A DNA stretch of 64,000 nt from Trebonia sp963767685. GTDB lineage: Bacteria; Actinomycetota; Actinomycetes; Streptosporangiales; Streptosporangiaceae. Positions 7,122 through 15,669 of this stretch are shown piece after piece. Each line of letters opens with the position of its first letter. Within the stretch, counting starts at the first letter, position 1. The translations under genes were made by a program, and so were the position numbers. The notes beneath the pieces were generated by a model. That model did no database searches, had not been told where the DNA came from, and saw only the letters and a program-made list of their open reading frames with translations. The stretch spans positions 620,001 through 684,000 of the forward strand of contig CAVYEZ010000005.1 in NCBI GenBank assembly GCA_963767685.1, read 5' to 3'.

Positions 7122-9221
7122 ATGGACCCTTCGGCGTGGTGGACCCAGCAGCTCGCGGAATTCGTCGCCAGCGTCTCGCCGTCCACGACCGAGGCGGCCG
7201 CCGCCCGCGCGGCCGTCGAGCGCGCGGCCGACGTCCTCGACGCGGACGTGGCGGCGATCATGGTCGGCGGCAAGCTCCTCGCGGCCGTTGGCTACGCGGA
7301 AGGCACCGAGCCCCTCGATGAGCTGGAGCGCATACAGCCAGGCGCCCCCGAGTCTCGGCTTCAGGTACCCGGCGTCGGCTGGTGCGCGGTAGCGGCGGCC
7401 AGCCTCGCGTATCCGGTCGGCGCGACGCTGCTGCTCGCACGGCGTGACGGCCTGACCCGCCAGGAAACCGCTCTCCTGGGCGGGATGGCACGCGTCGCGG
7501 CGATGACGATGACGATGCTCAGGCTCCTTGATCACGAGCGCGCCGCCCGCGAGGAGGTCGAGCGGCTCGCGCGGGAGCAGGCCGCGCTGCGGCGAGTGGC
7601 GACCTTGGTCGCCCGGGCCGCGCTGCCCGACGAGGTGTTCGCCGCGGTTGCCCGGGAAGCCGGAAACGTGCTGCCCGCGGCGGACTTCGCGGTGGTGGCC
7701 CGTTACGATCCCGGTCGCAACGTTGAGTTCGTCGGCGGATGGAACCGGTCGGGAGGCCCCGTGCTCGTCGGCCGGCGGTCCCCACTCGGCGGCCAGAACG
7801 TCAGCACGGTCGTCTTCCAGCGCAACGGGCCGGCCCGAGTCGATGACCACCTCATGGAAGGCGCCGAGCCCCTCACCACCGTCGCGCGGGAGATCGGGAT
7901 GCGTTCGTCGGCCGGCGCGCCAATCAGCGTGGACGGCCGCCTGTGGGGGGTGATGGTCGTCGCGTCGACCCGCGAGCACGGCCTCCTGCCGGGCACGGAG
8001 GACCGGTTGGCCGAGTTCACCGAGCTGATAGCGACCACGATCGCGAACACCCAGGCGCGCCAGCAAGTGAGTGCCCTCGCCGACGAGCAGGCGGCGCTGC
8101 GGCGAGTGGCGACGCTCGTCGCCCGGGGCGAGCCGCCGCGCGGGGTGTTCGCGGCGGTGGCGCAGGAGGCCGGCCGGCTGCTCCCCGCCGACCTGACGCT
8201 GATCGGCCGCTACGAGGAAGGCACGGTAACCGGCGTGGCGGGGTGGAGCGCCACCGGAGAACCAGTGCCGACCCGCGACGGGGTGAGCCTGGGCGGGCAG
8301 AACGTCACCGAGATGGTGCGCGCGACCGGATGCCCCGCGCGGCTCGACAGCTATGCGGATGCCTCCGGCGACGCCGCCGCCGACGCGCGCGCCAGGGGGA
8401 TCAGCTCGTCGGTCGGCGCGCCGATCAGCGTCGGGGGCCGCCTGTGGGGCGTCATGCTCGCTGCCGCCGTCCGCGGGCAGCTGCTGCCGCCGAACACGGA
8501 GCGACGCCTGGCCGACTTCACCGAACTCGTCGCCACCGCGATCGCCAATGCCGAGGCGAACGCCGAGCTGCGGGCGTCCCGCGCCCGCGTCGTCGCCACC
8601 GCCGACCAGACCAGGCGCCGCATCGAGCGTGACCTGCACGACGGCGCGCAGCAGCGGCTCGTCACGCTCGCGCTCCAGGTACGGGCGGCTCAGGCCGAGG
8701 TCCCGGCCCAGTTCGGTAAGCTGACCGCTGAACTCGAACGCGTTGCGGCGGGACTATCGGGCACGCTCGACGAGCTGCGCGAGTTCGCCCGGGGCATACA
8801 CCCGGCCATCCTCGCCAGAGGCGGTCTGGCGCCAGCGCTGAACACGCTCGTGCGGCGCTCGTCGGTCCGGGTGGCACTCGACATGCGACTGCACGAGCGG
8901 CTGCCGGAACATATCGAGGTCACCGCCTACTACGTGGTGTCGGAGGCGCTGGCGAACGCCGCCAAGCACGCGCAGGCGTCCGCCGTTCACGTCCGGGTCG
9001 ACATGGCCGATGGCGTGCTGCGGCTCGACGTCCGGGACGACGGCGTCGGCGGAGCGGATCCGGCGCGCGGCTCCGGGCTGATCGGCCTCAGGGACCGGGT
9101 GGAGGCCACCGCCGGCTCGTTCCGGCTGGATAGCCGTCTCGGTGAGGGAACGCGGCTGCTCATCGAACTCCCGGTCCCCCCCTTGCCGACCCGGTCATGG
9201 GCGAGCGGGCCTGCGCCGTGA
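7122..9221 (+). CDS. GAF-domain sensor histidine kinase (HisKA_3/NarL type)
   Basis: 699 residues, no membrane segments. After a short GAF-like N-terminus come two clear GAF domains (about residues 150-310 and 330-480) with closely similar sequence (EQAALRRVATLVAR and GAPISVxGRLWGVM occur twice, an internal duplication). Then comes a dimerisation/phosphoacceptor helix (IERDLHDGAQQRL, phospho-His in HDG) and a GHKL ATPase (SEALANAAKHAQA; DDGVGGADPARGSGLIGLRD). The start at 7122 is one base after the FIST stop. The probable partner is a NarL regulator; the closest is at 3372. The final 12 residues beyond LLIELPVP may be altered by the adjoining ligase remnant. Confidence 0.93.
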   Translation: MDPSAWWTQQLAEFVASVSPSTTEAAAARAAVERAADVLDADVAAIMVGGKLLAAVGYAEGTEPLDELERIQPGAPESRLQVPGVGWCAVAAASLAYPVGATLLLARRDGLTRQETALLGGMARVAAMTMTMLRLLDHERAAREEVERLAREQAALRRVATLVARAALPDEVFAAVAREAGNVLPAADFAVVARYDPGRNVEFVGGWNRSGGPVLVGRRSPLGGQNVSTVVFQRNGPARVDDHLMEGAEPLTTVAREIGMRSSAGAPISVDGRLWGVMVVASTREHGLLPGTEDRLAEFTELIATTIANTQARQQVSALADEQAALRRVATLVARGEPPRGVFAAVAQEAGRLLPADLTLIGRYEEGTVTGVAGWSATGEPVPTRDGVSLGGQNVTEMVRATGCPARLDSYADASGDAAADARARGISSSVGAPISVGGRLWGVMLAAAVRGQLLPPNTERRLADFTELVATAIANAEANAELRASRARVVATADQTRRRIERDLHDGAQQRLVTLALQVRAAQAEVPAQFGKLTAELERVAAGLSGTLDELREFARGIHPAILARGGLAPALNTLVRRSSVRVALDMRLHERLPEHIEVTAYYVVSEALANAAKHAQASAVHVRVDMADGVLRLDVRDDGVGGADPARGSGLIGLRDRVEATAGSFRLDSRLGEGTRLLIELPVPPLPTRSWASGPAP

Positions 9222-9418
9222 TCGTCACCCGCCCGGGGCTCTCGTTCGACGTTGACGAGGCCAGGGCGCACTTCGCCGCGGCCGGAGCAGCCCGGCAGAA
9301 GACGCCCGAGGTCGTCATGCCCGTGGACGAGCTGCCACGGACCCCCGCAGGCAAGGTGCGGCAGGACGTGCTGCGGGACGCCAGGAAGGCCGGGGCGAAC
9401 GGAGGGCACATCACCTAG
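9222..9418 (+). pseudogene. 3' remnant of an AMP-dependent acyl-CoA synthetase
   Basis: Directly after the kinase stop one frame encodes VIVTRPGLSFDVDEARAHF, ARQKTPE and DELPRTPAGKVRQDVLRD, the C-terminal subdomain of ANL-superfamily ligases with the catalytic Lys in AGKV. About 65 residues remain of a ~520-residue enzyme. The N-terminal 450 residues and any start are gone, so this is a deletion scar. Confidence 0.75.
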
Positions 9419-9428
9419 CGTGCGCGCT

Positions 9429-10517
9429 TTAGCCGCCTGACGTACCCGCGCCGTTGTCCGGCCGGGCCCAGATACCCCGGTCGTGCATCAGCCGCACCTG
9501 CTTGTCGATCACCTCGCGGCGGTAGTCGCCGTGGTTGTACGGCGCCCGGTCCAGGTAAAGGTTCTTCGGGTAGACGGGCTGTTCGTAGATCACCTGGTAC
9601 TGCTCGGTCGTGAGGTCCTTCAGCCAGTTGTCCCATTGCGCGCTGGCACGGAACCGGCGCAGCGCCTCCACGTCGATGGTCCCGGCCACCCAGGATGACC
9701 CGCCGCTGTAGTCGTGCCGGCCGACGATCTGCCCGCGGTAGTCGATGACCGCCGATCCGCCGCCGAACGTATCGATCGGGACGTCGGAGTCCCCGTTGAG
9801 GTAGTAGGTGCCGACGTTGCACGCGATCAGGTACAGGTTGTTGTCGAGGGCGCGGGCCCGGTTCTGAATTTCGAACAGGCCGTTGCCGACGTGCGGATGC
9901 GGGTACGGGCCCCGGTAGACCACCTCGGCGCCGTTCATGGCCAGGCCGCGGGCGTTCTCCGGGTACGAGCCCTCATTCGCCATCAGGAAGCCGAGCCGCC
10001 CGATCTCGGTGTCGGCCACCGGGTAGAACGCGTCCAGCCCACGCCCGTACAGTTCGACCCACCGGTCCCAGACGTTGTGCGGTGTCACCGAGTGCTCAAC
10101 TGGCAGCAGCGGCACGACCTTATGGTGCCTGAGGATCACGTCGCCTTCGGGGCTGAGGACGAACCCTACGTTGAAGAAGCGCCCGGGAAATTCGGGATGC
10201 CGGGCCTTCGCCTGCGCCATCAGGAACGCGTTCCACTGCCGGGCCAGCTTGCCCAGGTAATCCGTCTCGGGTCCGGGCACGTCAATCGCGCACTCGCGCG
10301 CGAACTCCTCATGGTCGAGGTCGAGGACCTCGTCGTTGAAGCCCTGAAGGGTTCCTTCCGGTATCGCGATGAGGCGCACCGGCAGGTCCAGGCTGGACAG
10401 CCAGGACGCCGCCTTGATCAGGTGCGAGACGTGCTCCAGGTTGACGCTGATCTCATCCCGGTGACGAATGCCGCGCATAGTGGGGACCAGGCCGATGGCC
10501 TGATAAGGCTCAATCAT
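9429..10517 (-). CDS. Nitrilase/carbon-nitrogen hydrolase-fold protein with Ala at the catalytic Cys position
   Basis: 362 residues with the nitrilase-superfamily fold, closest in pattern to aliphatic amidases. Glu54 (IPEGTLQG) and Lys133 (LRHHKVVPLLP) of the Glu-Lys-Cys triad are present. The strand that should carry the nucleophile reads GFLMANEGSYPENARGLAMN, placing Ala180 (codon GCG at 9978-9980) where AmiE-like enzymes have Cys. By family logic it should not hydrolyse amides, unless a different residue serves. The frame is otherwise intact and full length, which argues for a maintained non-canonical role. It lies between remnants and may be monocistronic. Confidence 0.85.
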   Translation of the reverse strand: MIEPYQAIGLVPTMRGIRHRDEISVNLEHVSHLIKAASWLSSLDLPVRLIAIPEGTLQGFNDEVLDLDHEEFARECAIDVPGPETDYLGKLARQWNAFLMAQAKARHPEFPGRFFNVGFVLSPEGDVILRHHKVVPLLPVEHSVTPHNVWDRWVELYGRGLDAFYPVADTEIGRLGFLMANEGSYPENARGLAMNGAEVVYRGPYPHPHVGNGLFEIQNRARALDNNLYLIACNVGTYYLNGDSDVPIDTFGGGSAVIDYRGQIVGRHDYSGGSSWVAGTIDVEALRRFRASAQWDNWLKDLTTEQYQVIYEQPVYPKNLYLDRAPYNHGDYRREVIDKQVRLMHDRGIWARPDNGAGTSGG

Positions 10518-10631
10518 GACTTATCCCCTCCGGCCGCCAGCCCTTGACCGTGGAAGCGACGCCAGTTCTTGCGGCTATTGTCACCCCTTCGCCGGCAAAT
10601 GTCTCCCGCGCTCGATCCTCACGGGACGAGG

Positions 10632-12128
10632 TCAGGGCCGCACTGCGAAGTAGCCGAGCAGGGCGGCGAGGCCCAGCGCACTGCGGGGTGCATAGGCGAT
10701 GCGCCACAGCCCGCCGTGCGCGGCCGCATGTGCCTCGTCCTGCCACGGGTGGGCGCGCGCCGGCCTGGGGGCATTGAGGTCGTGCACGAGCAGGGCCGCC
10801 ATCAGCGTCCTGGTGGTGGCGGGCTCGAACACCTCGGCGCCGAACCGGTGCGCCCCGGCGTACGCGGCCGCCAGCGCCCGGTTCTTTACGACCGACCGGG
10901 TCCGGGTTGGGGGGGCGATGTTGAGCGACACGGTGGCCCCGGTCTCCCGCGCAACGGCGGCCCTCCACCGCTGCAGCCGCTTGGCCAGTGCGTAATTCGG
11001 GCCTTGCTGGGACACGAGGCTGTCGCAGATGCCGGGGTCCGCGCCGGGGACGTAAGCCCGGCGCAGCAGCCGCCCGCCGGACACGGTGCGCAGCGGACGG
11101 CCGGCCAGTTTCGCCGCGCGCGGCCGGGACGCGTACGCGCGGGCGGAGTGAGCGACGGCCTCGGCCGGGACGGCGTAGACGTCGGTCGGTGTGGCCAGGA
11201 ACGCCAGCGCCAGATCGCCGTGGGCCGCCTGCAACCGCACGGTGAGCGCGTCGGCGGCGGCGCACACCGCCACGTTGGCGGCGCCGTCGGCGTAGACGTA
11301 GTTGCCGAGCACGAGCGGGCCGTCCAGCCCGGCCAGCCAGTCAGCGGCCGCCGGGACCTGCCGCGCCAGGTCGAGACCGGCCAGCCGCGCGGTGGCCTCG
11401 TCGCCGCAGTCCGGTAGCGCGGGCCCCGGCGCGACTCCGGCCACCGGCACCAGCAGCGTCCCCGCGCCGCGCCGCGCCGTGCCAAGTAGCCGCTCCCACA
11501 CTGGCGAGCTGGGCACGTCAACCGCCGCCACCTGGGCGCCCCACCGGAGCAGCACCTCGACCGGGCCCACCTCCGCGCCCGCCCCGAGTGCGGCCACGGT
11601 CCGGCCGGGCAGCCGCAGCCACTCCGGATGCGCCGCAACCTCCCTCACGGCGTCCGCGCAGGACGGCTCGATGACCCCGCCGCTCACCCAGGCGTCCAGC
11701 CGGCGCGCCAGGGAGACGCCGCTCAGGCGATCACCGCGGTACGGCAGCGACAGTTCGGTTTCCGGCGGTGCCGTGCCTGCCACGCTGAGCGTGGCAAAGG
11801 AGGCTTTCGCGGGCGCCGACAACAGGGCGTCCAGCGCCGTCTCCTCCCCGTCCGGCCCGCTGACCCGCATCCGGGCATGCAGCGAACCGATTCCGTCGCG
11901 GGCGACCGACAGCGCGGCCTCCTTCGACGCTAGCCCGGCTTCCACCAGGCGGCGGAAATGGACCAGGTATCCCGAGCGCCAGTTGGTCTCCTGCTCCGCG
12001 CCAAGGGCACCGGCCGCGTCCACCGGTCTCAGCGCGTCGGCGACAACCGCCCGGCCCAAGGCAGACGTGCTTCGCCGGCCGTCCGCGGCCAGGGGGAAAA
12101 CCACGCCCTGCGTTTCCTCATGCTCCAT
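10632..12128 (-). CDS. Unrecognised 498-residue protein with a Rossmann-like segment
   Basis: A complete frame with family-like composition but no family I can name. Residues around 175-200 (TVAALGAGAEVGPVEVLLRW) look like a nucleotide- or SAM-binding beta-alpha-beta turn. Around residue 360 there is SARAYASRPRAAKLAGRPLR, and around 390 NYALAKRLQRWRAAVARETG. The C-terminus LGLAALLGYFAVRP is hydrophobic and might touch a membrane. No signal peptide is visible. It is on the same strand as the nitrilase-like gene, 114 nt upstream of it. I would not assign a function. Confidence 0.7.
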   Translation of the reverse strand: MEHEETQGVVFPLAADGRRSTSALGRAVVADALRPVDAAGALGAEQETNWRSGYLVHFRRLVEAGLASKEAALSVARDGIGSLHARMRVSGPDGEETALDALLSAPAKASFATLSVAGTAPPETELSLPYRGDRLSGVSLARRLDAWVSGGVIEPSCADAVREVAAHPEWLRLPGRTVAALGAGAEVGPVEVLLRWGAQVAAVDVPSSPVWERLLGTARRGAGTLLVPVAGVAPGPALPDCGDEATARLAGLDLARQVPAAADWLAGLDGPLVLGNYVYADGAANVAVCAAADALTVRLQAAHGDLALAFLATPTDVYAVPAEAVAHSARAYASRPRAAKLAGRPLRTVSGGRLLRRAYVPGADPGICDSLVSQQGPNYALAKRLQRWRAAVARETGATVSLNIAPPTRTRSVVKNRALAAAYAGAHRFGAEVFEPATTRTLMAALLVHDLNAPRPARAHPWQDEAHAAAHGGLWRIAYAPRSALGLAALLGYFAVRP

Positions 12129-12245
12129 TACGCTCCCCTGCCGTCACCGCTGGCACCGAACGCTAGCGAGGAACCGCGCCGCGGCCAGCTGCTGACCGCG
12201 GCGTCGCCTCCAAGGATGCACCGGGAATCCCGGCAGCGCGACGGC

Positions 12246-12470
12246 CTACGAGGGCGGAAGCGAACGGTAGCGGTCCATGAGCAGCCGGCGAAGCATCTTG
12301 CCTGAGGGCAGCCGCGGCAGTTCGTCCTCGAACGAAGGCGACCTGGGCGCCTTGTAGTGCGCGATCCGCGACCGGCAGAAACCGATCGGCTCGTCCGCCA
12401 GTTCCGGCGTCGCGGCTATCGCCGACATCGTCGTGTTCGGGATTCCGGACGAGGAGATGGGGCCTAGCTG
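12246..12470 (-). pseudogene. Acyl-CoA synthetase 3' remnant with an inverted junction
   Basis: The minus strand at 12246-12411 encodes the C-terminus of an ANL ligase (FCRSRIAHYKAPRSP, FEDELPRLPSGKMLRRL, stop at 12246). Immediately adjacent, but on the plus strand at about 12412-12466, the frame reads AIADIVVFGIPDEEMG, which in intact ligases lies just upstream of that segment. The two halves of one C-terminal domain therefore face each other, as expected from a small inversion or a chimeric join near 12410-12420. Confidence 0.6.
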
Positions 12471-12528
12471 CCAGCCCTCCCTGCGACGGGGCGGGCGGTA
12501 CCACAGCCAGCCGCAGCCGTTCCGGATG

Positions 12529-12760
12529 CTAGAAATCGAAGTCCTCGATCAGCCGGGCCAGCGCCAGCGGCTGGTCGCTCTGGATCGCGTGCCCGGCACC
12601 CGGCACTACCTCGACCCGGGCGGCCGGCAGCCGCCGCCGGAACTCGGCCACGTCCTCCTGGCTGGTGAACGGCGAGTCGGCGCCGAGCACCAGCAGGACC
12701 GGCACGGTGATCGCGGACACGTCCGCCCACAACCGCTGCCGCCCGCCACCGCCGCGCTGA
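12529..12760 (-). pseudogene. 3' remnant of an alpha/beta hydrolase
   Basis: About 70 residues: ADVSAITVPVLLVLGADSPF, then FRRRLPAARVEVVPGAGHAI and a stop at 12529. This is the acid strand and catalytic-His loop (GAGHA) of a typical alpha/beta hydrolase. The nucleophile half is missing; upstream the sequence changes abruptly into the lectin remnant. Confidence 0.65.
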
Positions 12761-12782
12761 TGCGGGCGGAGTAAACCGCGGC

Positions 12783-13483
12783 TTACCCGGCGGCCAGCTG
12801 CCACTCCTGCGAGCCGCCGCTGGTGGCGGGCTCCAGGGTGAGGTGCGCGCCTGCGGAGGAGCCCGTAAGGTACAGGCTGGTGTTGCTGGCACACTGGAAC
12901 TTGTAGTACCCGTCGGTTTCCTTGATGAGGTTCCACAGGCCGTTCGGGGTGTTGTCCACCCACTGGCCGATCTCGTGGCCGGCGGTGGCGGCGCCGGTCC
13001 AGATCTCCGCCGCGCGCCCGCCTGACTCGTTCAGCAGCGTGACCGCGCCGTTCGGCTTCGTGACAACGTGCCAGTACTGGGTGTCGGTGTCCGATACCGC
13101 GCCGGCGGTCTCCAGTTGGACGTCGGGCACGTTCCCGTTGCCGATGTTCGCGTCGGTGGTCTTGTCGCTCAGACCTGCGACAGAAGCTGCCACGTGGCGC
13201 CGTTGTCGTCGCTGGAGTAGACCGGCAGGGTCTGGCCGGCGGCCGAGCCGGACGCCGGCACCGTCGACTGTTCGAAGGAGGCGACCAGGCGGCCGTCGGG
13301 GAGCTGCGCCGCCTTCGGGTAGATCGCGCAGTTTCCCCGTCCCTTCAGGCAGGGCTGGCTGGCGGGCAGCTGGTAGATGGTTCCGGGGGTCGGGGTGTAG
13401 GCGCGGGCCGGGGCCGCGGTGAACACCGCGACCAGGCCGAGTGCGGCTGCCGTGACGGCGAGCAGCCGTGTTCTGAACCTCAT
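12783..13483 (-). pseudogene. Secreted sialidase-like/ricin-lectin protein, deleted and frameshifted
   Basis: The ATG at 13483 opens a good signal peptide (RFRTRLLAVTAAALGLVAVF, cleavage after ARA) and the start of a BNR/sialidase propeller (KAAQLPDGRLVASFEQS; VYSSDDNGATWQLL). That frame stops at 13169. A second frame continues to 12783 with a ricin-type beta-trefoil end (YWHVVTKPNGAVTLLNE, NGLWNLIKETDGYYKFQC, SGGSQEWQLAAG). Most of the catalytic propeller is absent, so an internal deletion plus a frame change near 13170 has destroyed a carbohydrate-active exoenzyme. It sits 10 nt downstream of the GH42 remnant, suggesting a former polysaccharide-utilisation operon. Confidence 0.6.
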
Positions 13484-13492
13484 CGTTCCCTC

Positions 13493-14380
13493 CTACTGGT
13501 TGCCGTTCTCGGCAAGAACGCGCACGTCCCACGCGTTCAGCTCGATGGTGTCCCCTTGCTCGATCCGCTTGCCGCTGAGCAGGTCCACGCAGGCCACGGG
13601 GGCGGTGACGGCCGCGGGTTCCCAGGCCCAGTTGTGCAGGAACCGGAGCCGGGTCCCGTCGGCGGCGGTCGCCCCGGTCGAGGTCACCGAGGCCGGGACG
13701 GCACTCCAGTCCCCGCGACGGCCGCACGCCCAGCGGAGAACCGCTTGCGCGAGGGAGTCACCGGGAACCGTTCCGCAATAGGTGATGCGTCCCTTGCCCG
13801 CGGGGTGCGTGGTCACGGCCGCCCACCGGGCGAAGTGCGGGTGCTCGTACCGGGCGAGTACGGTCGCTCCGTCCGGGTGCAGCCCGTCGATCCAGCGGGT
13901 CGCCGCCGCCCCCGGCGGCAGGGTGAGGACGTCCGACGTAACCTCGACGGGCCCGGGGAGGTTGCTGAACTCCTCGTACCAGGCCCCGGCGGCGTCGGCC
14001 AGACGGGCGGGCATCCGGTCGGCCCGGGCGCGGGCCTCGCTGTCCGCGTACCCGGTCCTCGGCCCGAGGATGAGGTGGCCGCCGTCCATCGCGTACCCGC
14101 GCAGCAGGTCCAGCGTCTCGTCGTCGGCGATGTACAGGCCGGGGACGACCAGCACCGGGTAGTCGCGCAGCAGGTCCTCGGTGAGCTGGGCGGCGTGCAG
14201 GATCCGCGCCTGCAGCCCCGCGTCGAAGGCGCCGCGGTAGAACGGCTCGAACAGTCCCTGGTACGCGCGATCGTCCGGGGTGCCGTCGGGCCGGCACAGC
14301 GGCGGGTACTTCTGCATGATCCACCGGCTGGGCATGTCGAAGACCAGGGCGACGTCGGCATCTGGTACCGCCCCGGCCAC
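13493..14380 (-). pseudogene. N-terminally truncated GH42 beta-galactosidase
   Basis: 295 residues covering the C-terminal part of a GH42 enzyme: the trimerisation (42M) domain (DADVALVFDMPSRWIMQ, LLRDYPVLVVPGLYIADDE) and the small C-terminal domain (RLRFLHNWAWEPAAV). The catalytic TIM barrel, about 380 residues, is missing; upstream the sequence becomes a transporter fragment on the opposite strand. Without the barrel it cannot hydrolyse glycosides. Confidence 0.65.
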
Positions 14381-14399
14381 GAGCTCTCCGGCCTGGCCG

Positions 14400-14773
14400 A
14401 CCGGATGAGGGCCATGGATGCCGCCTCGGGGATCTCGGTCTCCCGGATCAAGCTGGCGGCCTTCGCCATCGGCGGCTTCCTGGCCGGGCTGGGCGGCGCG
14501 ATGGTCGCCTACCAGCAGACCACCGCCGACGTGAGCTCTTACACCGCGATGGGGGGCCTTGCCTTCTTCACCACCGCCTACCTGGCCGGGTTACCTCGGT
14601 GGCGGCGGCAGTCTTCCATCACGGCGGCATCCAGCTTGGCGAGTACTACGCGGCCATCAGCGGCGTGCTGCTGATCTTCACCGTCATCCTCAACCCGGAA
14701 GGCGTCGTCGGGCCGCTGCAAGCCCCGCATCGAGCGCGCCTACCTCGGCCGGGCGACGCAAGTTGCGGGGTGA
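14400..14773 (+). pseudogene. Remnant of a branched-chain amino-acid ABC permease (LivM type)
   Basis: The plus strand encodes MRAMDAASGISVSRIKLAAF, IGGFLAGLGGAMVAYQQ and LAFFTTAYLAG, the conserved C-terminal loop and membrane helices of LivM permeases. One missing base near 14592 shifts the frame to AAVFHHGGIQLGEYYAAISG and LIFTVILNPEGVVGPL. A second shift near 14715 leads to RIERAYLGRATQVAG and a stop at 14771. The 5' two thirds is missing. Confidence 0.65.
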
Positions 14774-14813
14774 ACGGCACGTCGCGAGATCCCGACGCAC
14801 CGGCGAGCCGGGG

Positions 14814-15410
14814 TTACTGGCCGACGCGGCCGTCGATCCGCTCGCGAAGCAGGTCGGCGTGGCCGACGTGGCGGGCGTACTCCTCGACCATGTGGAGTAT
14901 CACCTCGCGAAGCGCGACGGTGGTGCCGTCTCGCATGGGGCTGCGGATGGCGAGGTCGGGCGAGTCGGCGACGAACTGGTCCGCGAAGGCGACCTCCTCG
15001 CGCCAGGCCCGCCAGGCGCCGGCGACCACCGCCGGATCAGCCACCGCCCCCGCCCAGTCAGCGTCCTCGGCATCATCAGACCAGTACAGCGGCGGCGCAT
15101 CGGCCCGGGCCATTACCCGCCGGAACCAGTTGCGCTCCACGTCGGCCATATGGCGGACCAGGCCGAGCAGGGACATGGTGGAGGGCGGCACCGAGCGCCG
15201 GGCCAACTGCTCCGCATCGAGGCCGGAGCACTTCAGTTCCAGCGCCAGCCGGTAGGCGCGCAGGTAGTCCAGCAGCGTCGCCCGCTCGCCTTCCAGCTCG
15301 GCGCCTGCCGCGAATCTCGGGTCCTGCGCCGGATCCATCCACACGTTGGACTTCGGGCCAACCGCGTTCCAGCGTTCGGGTACCACGTGCCCGGTGCTCT
15401 GCTCCGTCAC
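14814..15410 (-). CDS. DinB/DUF664 family protein
   Basis: 198 residues with the DinB four-helix fold. His residues expected to bind a divalent metal are visible in LLGLVRHMADVERNWF and in VILHMVEEYARHVGHADLLRE. Family members include thiol-dependent transferases using mycothiol or bacillithiol; the substrate is unknown. The frame is complete, with start at 15410 and stop at 14814. Confidence 0.85.
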   Translation of the reverse strand: MTEQSTGHVVPERWNAVGPKSNVWMDPAQDPRFAAGAELEGERATLLDYLRAYRLALELKCSGLDAEQLARRSVPPSTMSLLGLVRHMADVERNWFRRVMARADAPPLYWSDDAEDADWAGAVADPAVVAGAWRAWREEVAFADQFVADSPDLAIRSPMRDGTTVALREVILHMVEEYARHVGHADLLRERIDGRVGQ

Positions 15411-15551
15411 AGCGACTAGCCTGCCATCCTCTTGCCGAGGTGGCCAGCAGAATGACCCCGCGAGCTGCGCTCACTGAACGGCGTTGCCGCTGGATGCCAT
15501 GATCGTGCCGTGACCTGCGACGACAATCCGGCGGTCCCGCCGTGCACTTTT

Positions 15552-15580
15552 GTTAACAGTTTTTTAACGGTGACATTAAC
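15552..15580. promoter_or_regulatory. A+T-rich patch with three phased TTAAC repeats upstream of the GH3 gene
   Basis: TTAAC occurs at 15553, 15564 and 15576, at 11- and 12-bp spacing (one helical turn), in an A+T-rich island about 90 bp upstream of the secreted GH3 glycosidase. The direct-repeat spacing resembles response-regulator boxes such as actinobacterial PHO boxes. The identity of the binding protein is inference. Confidence 0.35.
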
Positions 15581-15669
15581 CGGTTTTAAGGCTGTTGACT
15601 ATTGTCGCGTTCGCCGTGCCGGGTTTGACTCACGATGTCATGAACTGCTGAGCAGTAATGGGAGGCGTC

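Noticed and set aside
6837..8639. A 600-codon antisense frame opposite the GAF kinase
   Set aside because: Its internal repeats merely mirror the duplicated GAF domains; no family signal.
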